DNA of 64,000 bases, taken from positions 39,488,053 through 39,552,052 of the forward strand of contig JAJKFL010000014.1 of NCBI GenBank assembly GCA_021186555.1. The letters are read 5' to 3'. Both the position numbers and the translations under genes were made by a program. Under the pieces are notes generated by a model. The model did no database searches. It saw only the letters and a program-made list of their open reading frames with translations, and was not told the DNA's origin. The DNA comes from Reticulitermes speratus (lineage: Eukaryota > Arthropoda > Insecta > Blattodea > Rhinotermitidae). Positions 1 through 10,199 of the stretch are shown piece after piece. Each line of letters starts with the position of its first letter. Within the stretch, counting starts at the first letter, position 1.

Positions 1-235
1 CCTTCCTTCGCTCGTTGGCCAGCCTGCTCTGAGTGTGCATACTGCCTTCATAGCCTGGTAGTTGCCCTGCCGCAGAGGGTCGCGGATCTTGTGAACTCCC
101 CGGGGGGGGGGGGGGGGCACTGCTGGCCAAAACGACGGGCCGAAGACTGTAGATACATGGCATATTAAGACGAAGATAGGAGGGGCATGGAAAAGGGTAG
201 GCAGATTTTTGTGCTAGGAAACACTGACACAAGGA
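1..235. other. No gene seen; contains G16 homopolymer
   Basis: I see no exon, RNA gene or clear repeat here. There is a run of 16 G at 102-117, preceded by CC and followed by CACTGC. Exactly the same context surrounds the G run at 3450-3466, so the two probably belong to one dispersed repeat. Confidence 0.5.
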
Positions 236-600
236 TTGTGTGTGTGTGTGCCCACAATCAGAATTCCGTTTGATTTCCGCCGCGACGTTGATGAAGTCTG
301 CGGTCTTCTGGGGTATTACGCGGCGTCGAGTGGCAATTGTTTACCGACGTTTCGGGACAATGTATTGGTCCCATCCTCACAGGTCAAGAGTCCGAGTGGG
401 GGGGGGGGGAGAAAATTCCGTTTATTCGCTTCCGGATGGCGCAGATTGACGTTACAGAAAAGAGTGCTTGCGGTCCGGTTGGCTGTCCGATGTATCTTAT
501 TTTTGGTTTACCTGACGACAGTGTCGTTAGCTTGCGCGATGAGATGAATAGTAAACAGCGACCTACAGAGCTGGGATAGAAGCGGAAGTGACCTACTTCG
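236..600 (-). mobile_element. Penelope-like element terminus, family 2 (relic)
   Basis: The segment around 280-395 is closely similar to 10070-10165, to 11700-11770 on the other strand, and in decayed form to 34084-34172 on the + strand. On the - strand it reads a GAGGA box, a hairpin GGGAC/GUCCC and GAAAC (349-380). This is the same layout as near the 3' end of the intact Penelope-like copies at 54-58 kb. At 10-11.8 kb the same end lies downstream of a GIY-YIG fragment, so I call this the 3' terminal part of a Penelope-like family. No reverse transcriptase is left here. Confidence 0.5.
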
Positions 601-940
601 AGGCACTAATCCCACATGTACCGGTACAAACTGAGGAAAACTGCGAGAAGCGTAAATCAGGACTGCCTCACGAAGCGGGTGTGCTAACCACATGACTGAC
701 TTTGAAATTGTCCTCACAGTCAATCAAATGGCATGCGGCAACGCTATAGTGTGAAGTTTGGTCTCATGTTGAGGAACTACACGCTTTGAAAAGAGGGAAC
801 GGGGTGTTGGGGGACGTAACAGGAGGGAAACGGTTTGAGAACTGAGTGCTTGGGGTAAGAAATGGAAGGAACAGGATGAAAATGTTTTAAGAGCTGAGTG
901 GTGGGGAATTGATGATTAACAAACGGTTGTTACAGTAGGT
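601..940. other. No feature recognised
   Basis: No open exon, splice-bounded domain or tandem repeat was recognised. From about 780 the sequence already shows scattered words of the minisatellite that follows, suggesting decayed repeat units. Confidence 0.4.
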
Positions 941-948
941 TGCTGAAC

Positions 949-1832
949 GGCAGTAAAGGGAGCGGGGTCCTAGGGGATGTAACAGGAGGGAAATGGTTTG
1001 GGAACGGGGTCCTAGGGGTGTAACAGGAGGGAAATGGTTTGGGAACAGGGTCCTAGGGGATGTAACAGGAGAGAAATGGTTTGGGAACAGGGTCCTAGGG
1101 GTGTAACAGGAGGGAAATGGTTTGGGAACAGGGTCCTAGGGGTGTAACAGGAGGAAATGGTTTGGGGACATAGTCCTAGGGGTGTAACAGGAGGGAAATG
1201 GTTTGGGGACAGGGTCGTAGTGGGTGTAACTGGAGGGAAATGGTTTGGGGACGGTCCTGGGGTGTAACAGGAGGAAATGGTTTGGGACAGGTCCAGTGGA
1301 TGTAACTAGGGAGGACATCATGGTGTTTGGGGATCAGGTCCTAGTGGATGTAACATGAGGGAAATGGTTTGGGGACAGGGTCCTAGTGGGTGTAACAGGA
1401 GGGAAATGGTTTGGGAACAGGGTCCTAGGGGGTGTAACAGGAGGGAAATGGTTTGGGAACAGGGTCCTAGGGGTGTAACAGGAGGGAAATGGTTTGGGAA
1501 CAGGGTCCTAGGGGGTGTAACAGGGGGGAAATGGTTTGGGAACAGGGTCCTAGGGGTGTAACAGGAGGGAAATGGTTTGGGGACAGGGTCCTAGTGGGTG
1601 TAACAGGAGGGAAATGGTTTGGGATCAGGGTCCTAGTGGATGTAACAGGAGGGAAATGGTTTGGGGACAGGGTCCTAGTGGGTGTAACAGGAGGGAAATG
1701 GTTTGGGGACAGGGTCCTAGTGGGTGTAACAGGAGGGAAATGGTTTGGGAACAGGGTCCTAGTGGGTGTAACAGGAGGGAAATGGTTTGGGGACAGGGTC
1801 CTAGTGGGTGTAACAGGAGGGAAATGGTATGA
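949..1832. repeat. 42-bp G-rich minisatellite
   Basis: About 20 tandem copies of a roughly 42-bp unit containing AGGAGGGAAATGGTTTGGG and CAGGGTCCTAGTGGGTG. Copies differ by small indels and by A/G at a few sites. The period is a multiple of three, so open frames with a 14-residue repeat arise on the + strand; these are by-products, not genes. The array lies upstream of the first recognised exon; whether it is intronic cannot be told because the 5' end of the gene is not seen. Confidence 0.9.
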
Positions 1833-2587
1833 GACATAGTGATGGGGAGATGTGCGAAAACTGATGGTGAGTATAAGTAATGGGAGGAAAAATTTTAAAG
1901 AACAAAGTGATGGGCGAGGTCACAGGAAGAGAATGGTTTGAGAACAGCTTATTGGTGGGAGTAATGAGAGGATTTTATACATTTTGGTGACATTTGTGGA
2001 GATAATAGTTAGAACCGCAGTTTATTTTCGTAGAAAACACACTCGTTGAAATTACAGACATCAGTGGATTCATGCTGCTCAGAAAATAATCACCGTTGAG
2101 ATTATAATCATACGGAAGTGTAGACATACATACATAAACACACTTTGTGGGCAAAGTGCAGGGTCTCTCTAACGTTAAAGCAGGTGGTACACGTAGTTAC
2201 CACAGTCACCTGTTCCTATTCTGCCCATGTCTGTCGTGTTGTGGACAGCGGACAGCACTAGTCCCAACGACGCCATATTTGAACAGGGAAGTGTCGTTGG
2301 ATACAGAAACAAAACGTGCAGTGCGTCTTGTTAAGTTTAGCCCGTTTACTTCACAGTGGGTAAGTGTGGGTCTGTCCGACAGCTAGGGAACGTCTGCATC
2401 GCACGTGGCGTCATGACGCTCCGAAACGTCTTGAGCCACTGTTGCGATGTCAGTGTTCCGGAATTGTCGGCCTGCCTGCCAAGACAGCCCACAGCAGCGA
2501 CACATGCGGAAGCAGCAGCTGTGCGGCTCTTGACCCTGTTACGTGCCGCCGGAATGCGCTTTCACACACTTTCCTTGTGCTTGACAG
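1833..2587. other. Sequence before first recognised exon; intron or upstream
   Basis: By analogy with the later modules, a lustrin-type domain should precede the first WAP exon. I searched for its hallmark Cys-Cys-Pro end and did not find it. The last part (about 2560-2587) is pyrimidine-rich and ends in the acceptor TTGACAG, so it is the 3' end of an intron. The rest is unassigned. Confidence 0.4.
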
Positions 2588-2725
2588 AGGAGCGCGACGG
2601 TCGATGCCCGGCGCTGATGTGCCCGGTGGAGGCTCGCAAGTGCGCGCAGGATGGCGAGTGCCTGCAAGACGAGAAATGTTGTGCCACCAGCTGCGGACGG
2701 TCGTGCGTGAAGGCTCTGTACACAG
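2588..2725 (+). CDS. Exon 1 seen: WAP domain 1
   Basis: Acceptor TTGACAG before 2588 and donor GTATGT at 2726, both phase 1. The exon encodes one four-disulfide-core (WAP) domain with eight cysteines in the family pattern, including the central Cys-Cys after a Lys. The last 21 bp of the exon together with the donor site are the unit that was amplified into the 49-bp array directly downstream. The next exon continues in frame with the Cys-Glu that opens a TG1 domain. Earlier exons must exist but are not seen. Confidence 0.88.
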
Positions 2726-3240
2726 GTATGTGACGTCATCGTTGGACTGGCCTGCGTGAAGGCTCTGTACACAGGTATGTGACGTCATCGTTGGACTGGC
2801 CTGCGTGAAGGCTCTGTACACAGGTATGTGACGTCATCGTTGGACTGGCCTGCGTGAAGGCTCTGTACACAGGTATGTGACGTCATCGTTGGACTGGCCT
2901 GCGTGAAGGCTCTGTACACAGGTATGTGACGTCATCGTTGGACTGGCCTGCGTGAAGGCTCTGTACACAGGTATGTGACGTCATCGTTGGACTGGCCTGC
3001 GTGAGGGCTCTGTACACAGGTATGTGACGTCATTGTTGGACTGGACTGCGTTAAGGCTCTGTACACAGGTATGTGACGTCATCGTTGGACTGGCCTGCGT
3101 GAAGGCTCTGTACACAGGTATGTGACGTCATCATTGGACTGGCCTGTGTGAAGGCTCTGTACACAGGTATGTGACGTCATCATTGGACTAGCCTGCGTGA
3201 AGGCTCTGTACACAGGTATGTGACGTCATCGTTGGACTGG
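2705..3240 (+). repeat. 49-bp tandem array of exon end plus 5' splice site
   Basis: Eleven copies at strict 49-bp spacing; the GTATGT donors start at 2726, 2775, 2824, 2873, 2922, 2971, 3020, 3069, 3118, 3167 and 3216. Each unit consists of the last 21 bp of the WAP exon (TGCGTGAAGG through CACAG) and the first 28 bp of the intron. Copies are almost identical, so the array is young. The first copy is the real junction; the others are ten intact-looking decoy donors. Forty-nine is not a multiple of three, so use of a later donor would generally shift the frame. Confidence 0.95.
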
Positions 3241-4550
3241 CCCCCGTTTCAGATTTAACAACTTGAGTAGAGTAGAGCTCATGAAATGCGAATACTACTG
3301 TTAGGATCTTGTAGCATGTGACACCGTGTAGAGTGGTAGCTGTACTTCACACTGCATTTCCTTTTTAGCCCTAACAGTATGGATGACAAGTAATTAAATT
3401 ATTGAAACTTTTTGAATAAAATAATTGCAATTGTTCCATCACTCACGCCGGGGGGGGGGGGGGGGGCACTGCGGCGCTGCCCATCTACACTTTGAGCAGA
3501 CAGCCAGGGCGCTCCGTGTCCCATCTTATTGCTCTTTGTTTAGATTGCAGTGCGCATTGTTTTGAAGTGGGTAGCCAGCAGGAGGGACGGAGTCCTGCGC
3601 CCTTAGACGCCCAGGTATGAAAAGGGCCAACAGCGATCTGTGTCTGGGGAGATATTCGATGTAGAAATATTCCGAGGGGGCACCCAGTAAGCATAAGGGT
3701 TCGTGACATGTGACGAAACATTCAGTTGCTAATAGCAATAATTCGTCTGGTTGTAGTGAGTTAATAGAACTGCCCACAAAGGCAGGAACTGTTTGTCGGT
3801 TCAGCTGAGTTTTCGTCCTGTGTACGGCTGCACGCAGAATCACACAGCATTACGGCGGTAGAGAAGCAGTACATATGTAGGCTACATTTATTTAATAAGA
3901 CTGTTACGTACCCGTCAAAAATAACGTCCAGACATTACATAAATGAAAGGAAGGACCAGCGGGGGTGCCAAATATATTTTGCATGGGGACCAAGATGGCC
4001 GAAGCTGTCGTATCCGGACTTCATTCTACAAATCAAATAGGGGGTCACATTCGGTTTTAAATAACAGGATGCTCTGATACTTGTAACAGTTCCAGTTGCT
4101 CATGCTGGCTGCAACCATGTGCACTCTAACGGCCCAAGTGCAGCACCAAGAGCAGTAGCATGGCCTCGACTATAACTGACATAACCTAACCACACCACAT
4201 TCCATAATTCAATGGCGACGTAAATCTAAAGTTTTTGAAAACAAAGTGCACAGAATCTACTCGAAGGTTGATGTACGGAATGCAAAATATATCTAGCAAC
4301 GTACAGTTTGTGATAGTCACCTGTTATTGACACTGTGCTAGGGTGGATGTGTCAAGAAATGAGTCCAGAATGTTAGTAGGAAAATGACCTCCTATGTTCC
4401 ATTGCAATTTTTGTTATCGGTAGTATTGATCTTTTGATTTCTGCTGCCATATTGTTTATTACTTCTTAGAACTAGCAACAGCACATAACTGCTTATTTTT
4501 CCATAAAATCTTGACAGTAAACAAATGTACAAAAAAAGGAGACAAAACTT
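3241..4550. other. Intron sequence with G17 run; no gene
   Basis: This is intron between the first WAP exon and the first TG1 exon. It contains a G17 run (3450-3466) in the same CC...CACTGC context as at 102-117. No domain, transposon protein or repeat array was recognised in the rest. Confidence 0.5.
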
Positions 4551-4554
4551 GTAT

Positions 4555-4850
4555 GACATATTATAGGTCTATTTCACCATTAAATTGTTTTCCCCAGAAT
4601 ATTTGGGAAGGTTATGAACAGTCTGGTTCCAGAACAGTTTGGTTTCAGGAAAGAGATACATATTCAAAATGCTGCCTTCCATGAGGTGGATATTTTATTT
4701 AAATCTATTAACCAAAGAAAGCATTTTGGAGGAATTTTCTGCCATTTGGCCAAGACTTTTTTTTTATGTGAATCATGAATTATGTTTGTGGCCTTCTTTC
4801 TGTAAGCCTCAAACTTTAGCTTTTACATGTATAACTGTCTGACTGGCTAA
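4555..4850 (+). pseudogene. Degenerate LINE reverse-transcriptase fragment
   Basis: Conceptual translation, with frame changes, gives pieces resembling the central RT of non-LTR retrotransposons: a Tyr-Arg-Pro-Ile-Ser-like stretch, then EQFGFRK, then GGIFC followed by a decayed catalytic block where the family has an Ala-Phe-Asp. Frameshifts and substitutions make it non-functional. It sits in the intron before exon 2, sense strand. The family cannot be assigned from this short piece. Confidence 0.55.
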
Positions 4851-5261
4851 CAAACCAACTTTGTGATGCACAGTCTTTGTCCCAGTTATGACAGTTTCTG
4901 CTGAAGAAATACAGAGTTGTTATGGAAAACAGATATCCCTGTCTGCATTATAAGAAGCCCACTTTGGACCCTACCTAGTGTCAATTAAATCAAGATCATA
5001 TCTTCACAACTCCCTTCCAGAAAATCCATTTCAATATTCTCCAACCATGTATGTGTAGATTCCCAATTTTCCAATAAGAATTTTGTGTGTGTTTCTTGTT
5101 TTCCCCATGCATGTTACCAGTCAAACCTCTCTCACCCTTCAGCTTCACACTTTCCAACATAGTACATGTCAAAATATTCAAGTGTTTGGACCTTCAAACA
5201 TGCAGGATTTAATTTGGTATGGCAACTTGACATATGTCCAGATTCCATTATGATTCCATAG

Positions 5262-5471
5262 GATGTGAGCAACTCCAGAAGGAGGCTTTCAGGAGAGCCC
5301 GCAGTCTTGGTACGGAAGGTTCAAAGGTTCGAATCCCAGTGTGTGATCAGCAAGGTGACTTTAATCCACTGCAGTGTGACCCAGCCACATCAAAATGCTG
5401 GTGTGTGGATGAAATGGGCCTTGAGGTGCCTGGGACACGTGCTGCTGCCCAAAATCTTGTCAACTGTACAG
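5262..5471 (+). CDS. Exon 2: thyroglobulin type-1 domain 1
   Basis: Acceptor CCATAG before 5262 and donor GTCAGT at 5472, both phase 1. One complete TG1 domain: opening Cys-Glu, the mid-domain Cys, the diagnostic KCWCVDEMG block and the closing Asn-Cys. TG1 domains elsewhere inhibit cysteine proteases or bind growth factors; which applies here is unknown. It follows WAP 1 and precedes antistasin 1, completing the WAP-TG1-ANT order seen in all later modules. Confidence 0.92.
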
Positions 5472-5648
5472 GTCAGTCAGTATCTGGTTTGTACACAAGC
5501 AAAGCAAAACTTGGTGCTTGATTTAATTGAGATTCGTCCTGTTTAATCAAGTGGACTAATTATACCAGGGGTGATTGGAAAACCGTGAGTGATGGATTTA
5601 TAAAAATGAGGAAGAGTGTAATGAAAATGATGTTGCTCCTTATCACAG

Positions 5649-5834
5649 ATCCAAAACCGTGTGCAGCTCACACCTGTCGCATGCTGTGTCCACATGGCTT
5701 TGCTCTGGATGATGCTGGGTGTCCCAGATGCCAATGTCATGATCCCTGCAGTGAGATTCGGTGTCCAAGTGCACTGAGCTGTGAGTTGGAGGATGTGTCC
5801 TGCAGCAAGCAACCATGCCCCCCTGTGCCACGAT
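5649..5834 (+). CDS. Exon 3: antistasin-like domain(s) 1
   Basis: Acceptor TATCACAG and donor GTGAGT at 5835, both phase 1. The exon encodes the Cys-rich pattern [17 protein letters not shown] followed by [15 protein letters not shown], typical of antistasin-type inhibitor repeats. The final Cys codon is split by the intron (T at the exon end, GT at 6781), which fixes the junction to exon 4. Confidence 0.9.
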
Positions 5835-6109
5835 GTGAGTATGAGCAGGGTCCCAATGGTTGAATATCTAGTCACAAAATTCTCTTCCTTTTATGGAACT
5901 AAAAATTTCATTCACTTTTATGTACCACTGCTATTCACAACAAAAATATAGCTAATGGCTGTGCAGTATTTTTATACACATGTGTCACTGAAATATACTG
6001 CCTAAATGTGTAACATCACATTGTTTTTGATCAGAGTATTACACTACATATGTCAGTCTGTGCAAACTTGTGTACTTTCTAATTCCAATACGCATTTCAG
6101 TATGGCTGT

Positions 6110-6690
6110 ACCATCATCAGACATCCATCAAGTTACTTACTGCAGTCTTCCTGCATGAAATTGTTAAAATTAATTGGTTAAAATTAAGGTTAAATAAATT
6201 AAACTGAAATTTACTGGGAGTGGATAAAATCAACTGCTGCAAAGTGTATGTGAGTGTTCTGGCATCTGTTGTTCTTAGAGTTGGTGAGGTCTTCACTGTA
6301 ATCCTAGATGGCATCTGCCTCACTCACTGTATACATTGTAAGCAATGTTTTTGAACTTGTCACCACACTTGTTGTTAATCTTTCACATTTTCATTAACAA
6401 CAGGCGTGGTGACAAGATCGGAAACATTGCTTACAATGTGTAGAGTGAGTGAGGCAGATGCCATCTAGGATTACAGTGAAGACTTCTCTAACTCTATGAA
6501 CAACAGATGCCAGAACACTCACACTTTGCAGGTGTTGATTTTATCCAATCCCACTCCATTTCAATTCAATTTAATTCAGTTCATTGAACCTTAATTTTTA
6601 GCACTATATTTGAAAAATAGTATGCAGAGGTAATGAAATAAGTAAACTTGACACACATGCATATGAATGTATGGCCATACTGAAACGTAT
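6110..6690. repeat. Foldback (inverted-repeat) element in intron
   Basis: Two long arms, about 6200-6395 and 6400-6590, are inverted copies of each other (for example the stretch around GGCATCTGCCTCACTCACT occurs in both orientations at 6310-6335 and 6444-6465). They are separated by only a few bases, so a transcript could form a near-perfect hairpin of about 190 bp. A decayed hammerhead-like box lies at the outer left edge (about 6094-6115), and a GCCATACTGAAAC segment at the right (6672-6690). No protein is encoded. Confidence 0.75.
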
Positions 6691-6780
6691 AGTGGAAGAA
6701 GGTAAGAAGCAATTTTGCATAGGCTGACATATGCCATGAAATATTCCACTGCCTGATGTTTTTATGATTATGGTGAACAG

Positions 6781-6921
6781 GTAAGAGGGCCCGTAGCCTG
6801 GAAAATATTTGTCCTGCTGGGGAGCCCCTCAAGATTTCTGACAGTGAACGTCCATTCCTCTGTGGGACATCTCCTGGGAAACCAAGATGTCCACCACTAT
6901 TTGAATGTTTTGTAGAGACAG
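6781..6921 (+). CDS. Exon 4: first part of lustrin-type Cys domain 1
   Basis: Acceptor GAACAG ends at 6780; the exon begins with GT, completing the Cys codon begun by exon 3. It encodes the start of a lustrin-type cysteine-rich domain: CPAGEPL, then FLCG, then RCPPLFEC. The end of the domain (YGVCCP) is on exon 5. Donor GTGAGT at 6922, phase 1. The domain pattern is recognised by comparison with exons 7 and 13, which have the same CxxGxPL...C...CP...C...CCP layout. Confidence 0.85.
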
Positions 6922-7053
6922 GTGAGTTACCTTCCAGTGCTCATTTCTGTGTTGTGCAGCAGGGAGTTTCAGTATTTGTACAAGCAGTACGCATGATGGA
7001 AAGTGAAGTAGATCTTGTGAAATGGTAATTTGTAATGTGAGGTCTGTTTACAG

Positions 7054-7443
7054 GTAATGATTATGGTGTGTGCTGTCCTGCATCGTTCAAGCTGCAGAAG
7101 CCAGGCTCATGTCCGAAGCACGGGTCCAACCAGGAATGTGGCATGCGCTGTGAGCATGACTTAGAGTGTCCATCCATGGAGAAGTGCTGTACCTGTGGTG
7201 ATGATGGAAAGCACTGTAGCCAACCTTTGAATGTGACTGTCTGCTTGCAGCAGCGTATGTTAGCAGAACTGCTCATCATGAATGAGCACGAGGGGAAGGG
7301 CTACGTACCACAGTGCTCCGCTGTCACTGGTCAGTTTGAGGCACGGCAGTGCAGTCGTAATGGGCTTATATGTTGGTGTGTTGATGCTCAGGGCAACAAG
7401 CTGCCTAAGTCAATGGGACCCAGGGACACCATCAGCTGTGTAT
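7054..7443 (+). CDS. Exon 5: lustrin end + WAP 2 + TG1 2 (fused exon)
   Basis: Acceptor TTTACAG before 7054, phase 1. The exon finishes the lustrin domain (NDYGVCCP), then encodes a full WAP domain (eight Cys, MEKCC centre) and without an intron a full TG1 domain (ICWCVDAQGNKLP, closing Ser-Cys). It is the only exon here joining WAP and TG1, probably by intron loss. Donor: GTGAGT at 7444 (phase 1, chosen because it fits the gene's phase rule). A GTATGT at 7440, phase 0, paired with the acceptor before 7544, is also possible and would remove a few residues. Confidence 0.88.
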
Positions 7444-7529
7444 GTGAGTGTCAGGCAGATTACGCTGAACAAGCATATTGGTAGATCATGACTCAGATAT
7501 GAGCACTGAAAAATGTCTGTGGTTTACAG

Positions 7530-7742
7530 CAAGTGTCGTGCAGGGCCGCAGCCTCCCCGTGTCCTGCAATACGAACATCTGTGCCCAAGTCTGCGAGTAT
7601 GGTTTCAAGGTGGACACCACTGGCTGTCCGACGTGTGAATGTGACAATCCCTGTGCAGGATTTCCATGCAGCCCCTCTGAACAGTGCATTGCTGTCAAAG
7701 ATGAGGACTGTCCAGGCTTCCTGTGCCCCACATCTCCACAAT
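7530..7742 (+). CDS. Exon 6: antistasin-like domain(s) 2
   Basis: Acceptor GGTTTACAG before 7530 (alternative before 7544, see exon 5) and donor GTGAGG at 7743, phase 1. It encodes ICAQVCEYGFKVDTTGCPTC followed by a second Cys cluster ending in SPQC, the antistasin pattern. As in exon 3, the last Cys codon is split T|GT with the next exon. Confidence 0.88.
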
Positions 7743-9704
7743 GTGAGGACTGACGAATTGTCACTGACTCCACACATCACACAGCTTCTTGAGATGCTGA
7801 CAGCCACTTAATTTGTTAAGAAATACTCTGACCAGTAAATGAACATCAGCATAGGTCACACACTGATGTGTTCCACTGAATTTCTGTGCCTCAAAATCTT
7901 CTCAAACCTTCCTTACAACATATTCTAAAGCAAACCAGTGCTGATAAAGCATCCCCTTCCTTTAGACCACTCTGAATACCAAACATGTCTATCAGACTTT
8001 ACTAGAAGTTTCATTTAAACACATTCTGATTAGCTTCACAAGTTTCATGGGTATACTAAATTCAGTGGGAATAAAGTTTCTTCTATCCCAAGTGGAAGGT
8101 TTCTTGCAGCCAGTAAACTGGTGATGTACTGTGCCTTTCTGTCCTCACTTCTTTTAAAGTTATGTGATGAATGCAGGATGTCTAATTAGTAGTTAACATT
8201 CAGGAACCTTTTTTGAATGGCCCCACGCATTACTCTAAACTCTTACCACTTAATATGAATGCAAGTAGGGCAGACTGCTATTCCAATTCGCACTAACTCC
8301 ACACATCATGTAGCCTTTCTCTGTTTGTACAAGTGTATTGCATCACAAGCTTGTCCAGAATGTCAGCTCTGCTGTTAGTGGCATTAGAGTGCGTGATAGT
8401 TTCAGGTATTAAGTCTCCTTCCTCACCCATGCTTGTGCCTTTACAATGTTCTGATGAAAGGAGGATAATAGTCTTGTTTTTTTTTATATTGCTGTCACCG
8501 TGCATTTTCACTAATTCAATTTATTTTATTTGCACCAACTAATGCACACGTAAAACCACTTTTTTGTAGTTTTTATTGTAAATTGTCACCCCTACACGTG
8601 TTTTGATCCTCGGATCATCATCACAATCAGAATATGATGATCCGAGGATCGAAACACGTGTAGGGGTGACAATTTACGATAAAAACTACAAAAAAGTGGT
8701 TTTACGTGTGCATTAGTTGGTGTAAATAAAATAAATTGAAGTCTTGTTTCTTGTTGGTGCAAGTAATACCACGATTGGTCACTGGTAAAGCCAAACATAG
8801 AAGAACAGCCTCTCTGTGTATCACACTCAGAAATAATGCTGGGATTTCAGGTTTGTTCATTCTTAACATGCAAACTATTGTCATGTTTACAACTCGTGAA
8901 GGAATTATCTGTGGTAACACCTCTATGTTCTGTACATGTGACAGAACATATCGTTGACAGCTCGAAGGTTGTGCTTCTTCTCTCTTACGCCATCAGTCTT
9001 GTCAGTGTTTTATTGCTTATTCCAGTGACCAATGTGTGATTGCAATATCTGAGCTCATTATTCATTCAGCTGTCCTGTACAGGAACTGCACTGATGCTCT
9101 TTCAGTTTTACATGGTAGATGATTTATATATTAAGTTTCTGCAGAAAACTTATTTGAGACTGATATTACTAATGTTTTGCAAAATTGTCCAATCAGATTA
9201 AAAAAAAAAGGTAGCATAGTAAAAGCAATATGCTCCCTGCATAATGATCATCTTTTGTCAAGGGGACATTCAAGAATAAATAGAAAAGTCGCCAGATTTG
9301 TTACTCTGTACCAGTGCGTTCTGTTGAAGTAGCCTAGGCGCATTTTGTATGGGACAGTAAGCCAAGATTGTTTTGCTTTAACAATCTGTAATTATGGTCA
9401 TTTGTGCATGGTGAAACTTATGATACTGCTGAATCAGTGACACAATTGGACCTGCACTGTGAAAATGATACAGAATGTGAAGGTCAATTTGCTCAAAGTA
9501 AGCCACTGCAACGAAATGTAGCTGCTAAGTGGTCTTGTTAACAATGAGTTGTGGTGATCAGTGTAAATTGTAGAAGTTTTTCATGACGGCTGATTTGTCA
9601 CTGTACAACATAGACCCCAACTTTAGGATGTGGAGACATTTTTAACATATGAATTTTACTGCAAACTCTAAATTCTCAGTTCTATATCACACATTATTTG
9701 ACAG
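7743..9704 (+). other. Intron; no gene apart from the foldback at 8490-8745
   Basis: Between antistasin 2 and lustrin 2. Apart from the foldback element listed separately, I recognise no coding domain or tandem repeat. Confidence 0.5.
8490..8745. repeat. Foldback element with hammerhead-like box
   Basis: Near-perfect inverted arms at about 8510-8620 and 8635-8742, with a 12-14-bp centre. The right arm reads ATGATGATCC, then GAGGATC and GAAAC (8634-8655), the hammerhead-like layout seen at other elements here; the left arm has the same box with one change in GAAAC. The outer left end (TCACCGTGCAT) is shared with the element at 38290, so they form one family. Confidence 0.8.
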
Positions 9705-9860
9705 GTCGGCCCATATGCAGACAGGGGATGCCACTCACAGACATGAGTGGCAGGCTCATGCTATGTACTGCAGAGGAAACTGTCTGCCCAGACACACACA
9801 CATGTACATATGTCGCAGACAGAGGAAGTGGAGTGTGCTGCCCTCAGGTGCATAATACTG
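9705..9860 (+). CDS. Exon 7: lustrin-type Cys domain 2
   Basis: Acceptor TTTGACAG; the exon begins with GT, completing the split Cys codon of exon 6. One complete lustrin-type domain: PICRQGMPL, a mid Cys, VCPDTHTC, and GVCCPQ. Donor GTGAGA at 9861 keeps phase 1; an earlier GTGCAT at 9848 would give phase 0 and is less likely. Unlike lustrin 1, this copy has no internal intron. Confidence 0.86.
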
Positions 9861-10199
9861 GTGAGAACCTGCACTGTGTTATCTGATAATGCACATTCAT
9901 TTACACCAAAGAAAATTGAGCTATCATAATATTTCAGCATTATTCACTCTTGCATCATTCCACATTTTGTCTTATAATTACTGAACTCATCTTGCAGCAT
10001 TCCTGTAGTGCAGAGCTCCATAAATGTAGTCTCCAGTTTTCACTGTATAGTTTTGTCTCACTGAGATCTGCGCTCTGCTGGGATATTACGTGGCGTTGTG
10101 TGCTAATTGTTTACCGACGTTTCGGGACAACGTATCGGTCCCATATACATGGGTCAAGAGTCTGAGTTGAAAAGAAAGAAAGAAAGCCATCAACCTATA

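Noticed and set aside
1355-1839. Frames with repeated Gly-Lys-Trp-Phe-Gly
   Set aside because: By-product of the 42-bp G-rich minisatellite.
2356-2587. Extension of the WAP exon frame upstream to 2356
   Set aside because: The acceptor at 2587 has the right phase and a pyrimidine tract, and the upstream residues show no domain pattern.
7440-7543. Phase-0 splice alternative between exons 5 and 6
   Set aside because: Possible, but the phase-1 pair fits the other introns and has a better pyrimidine tract; kept only as a note.
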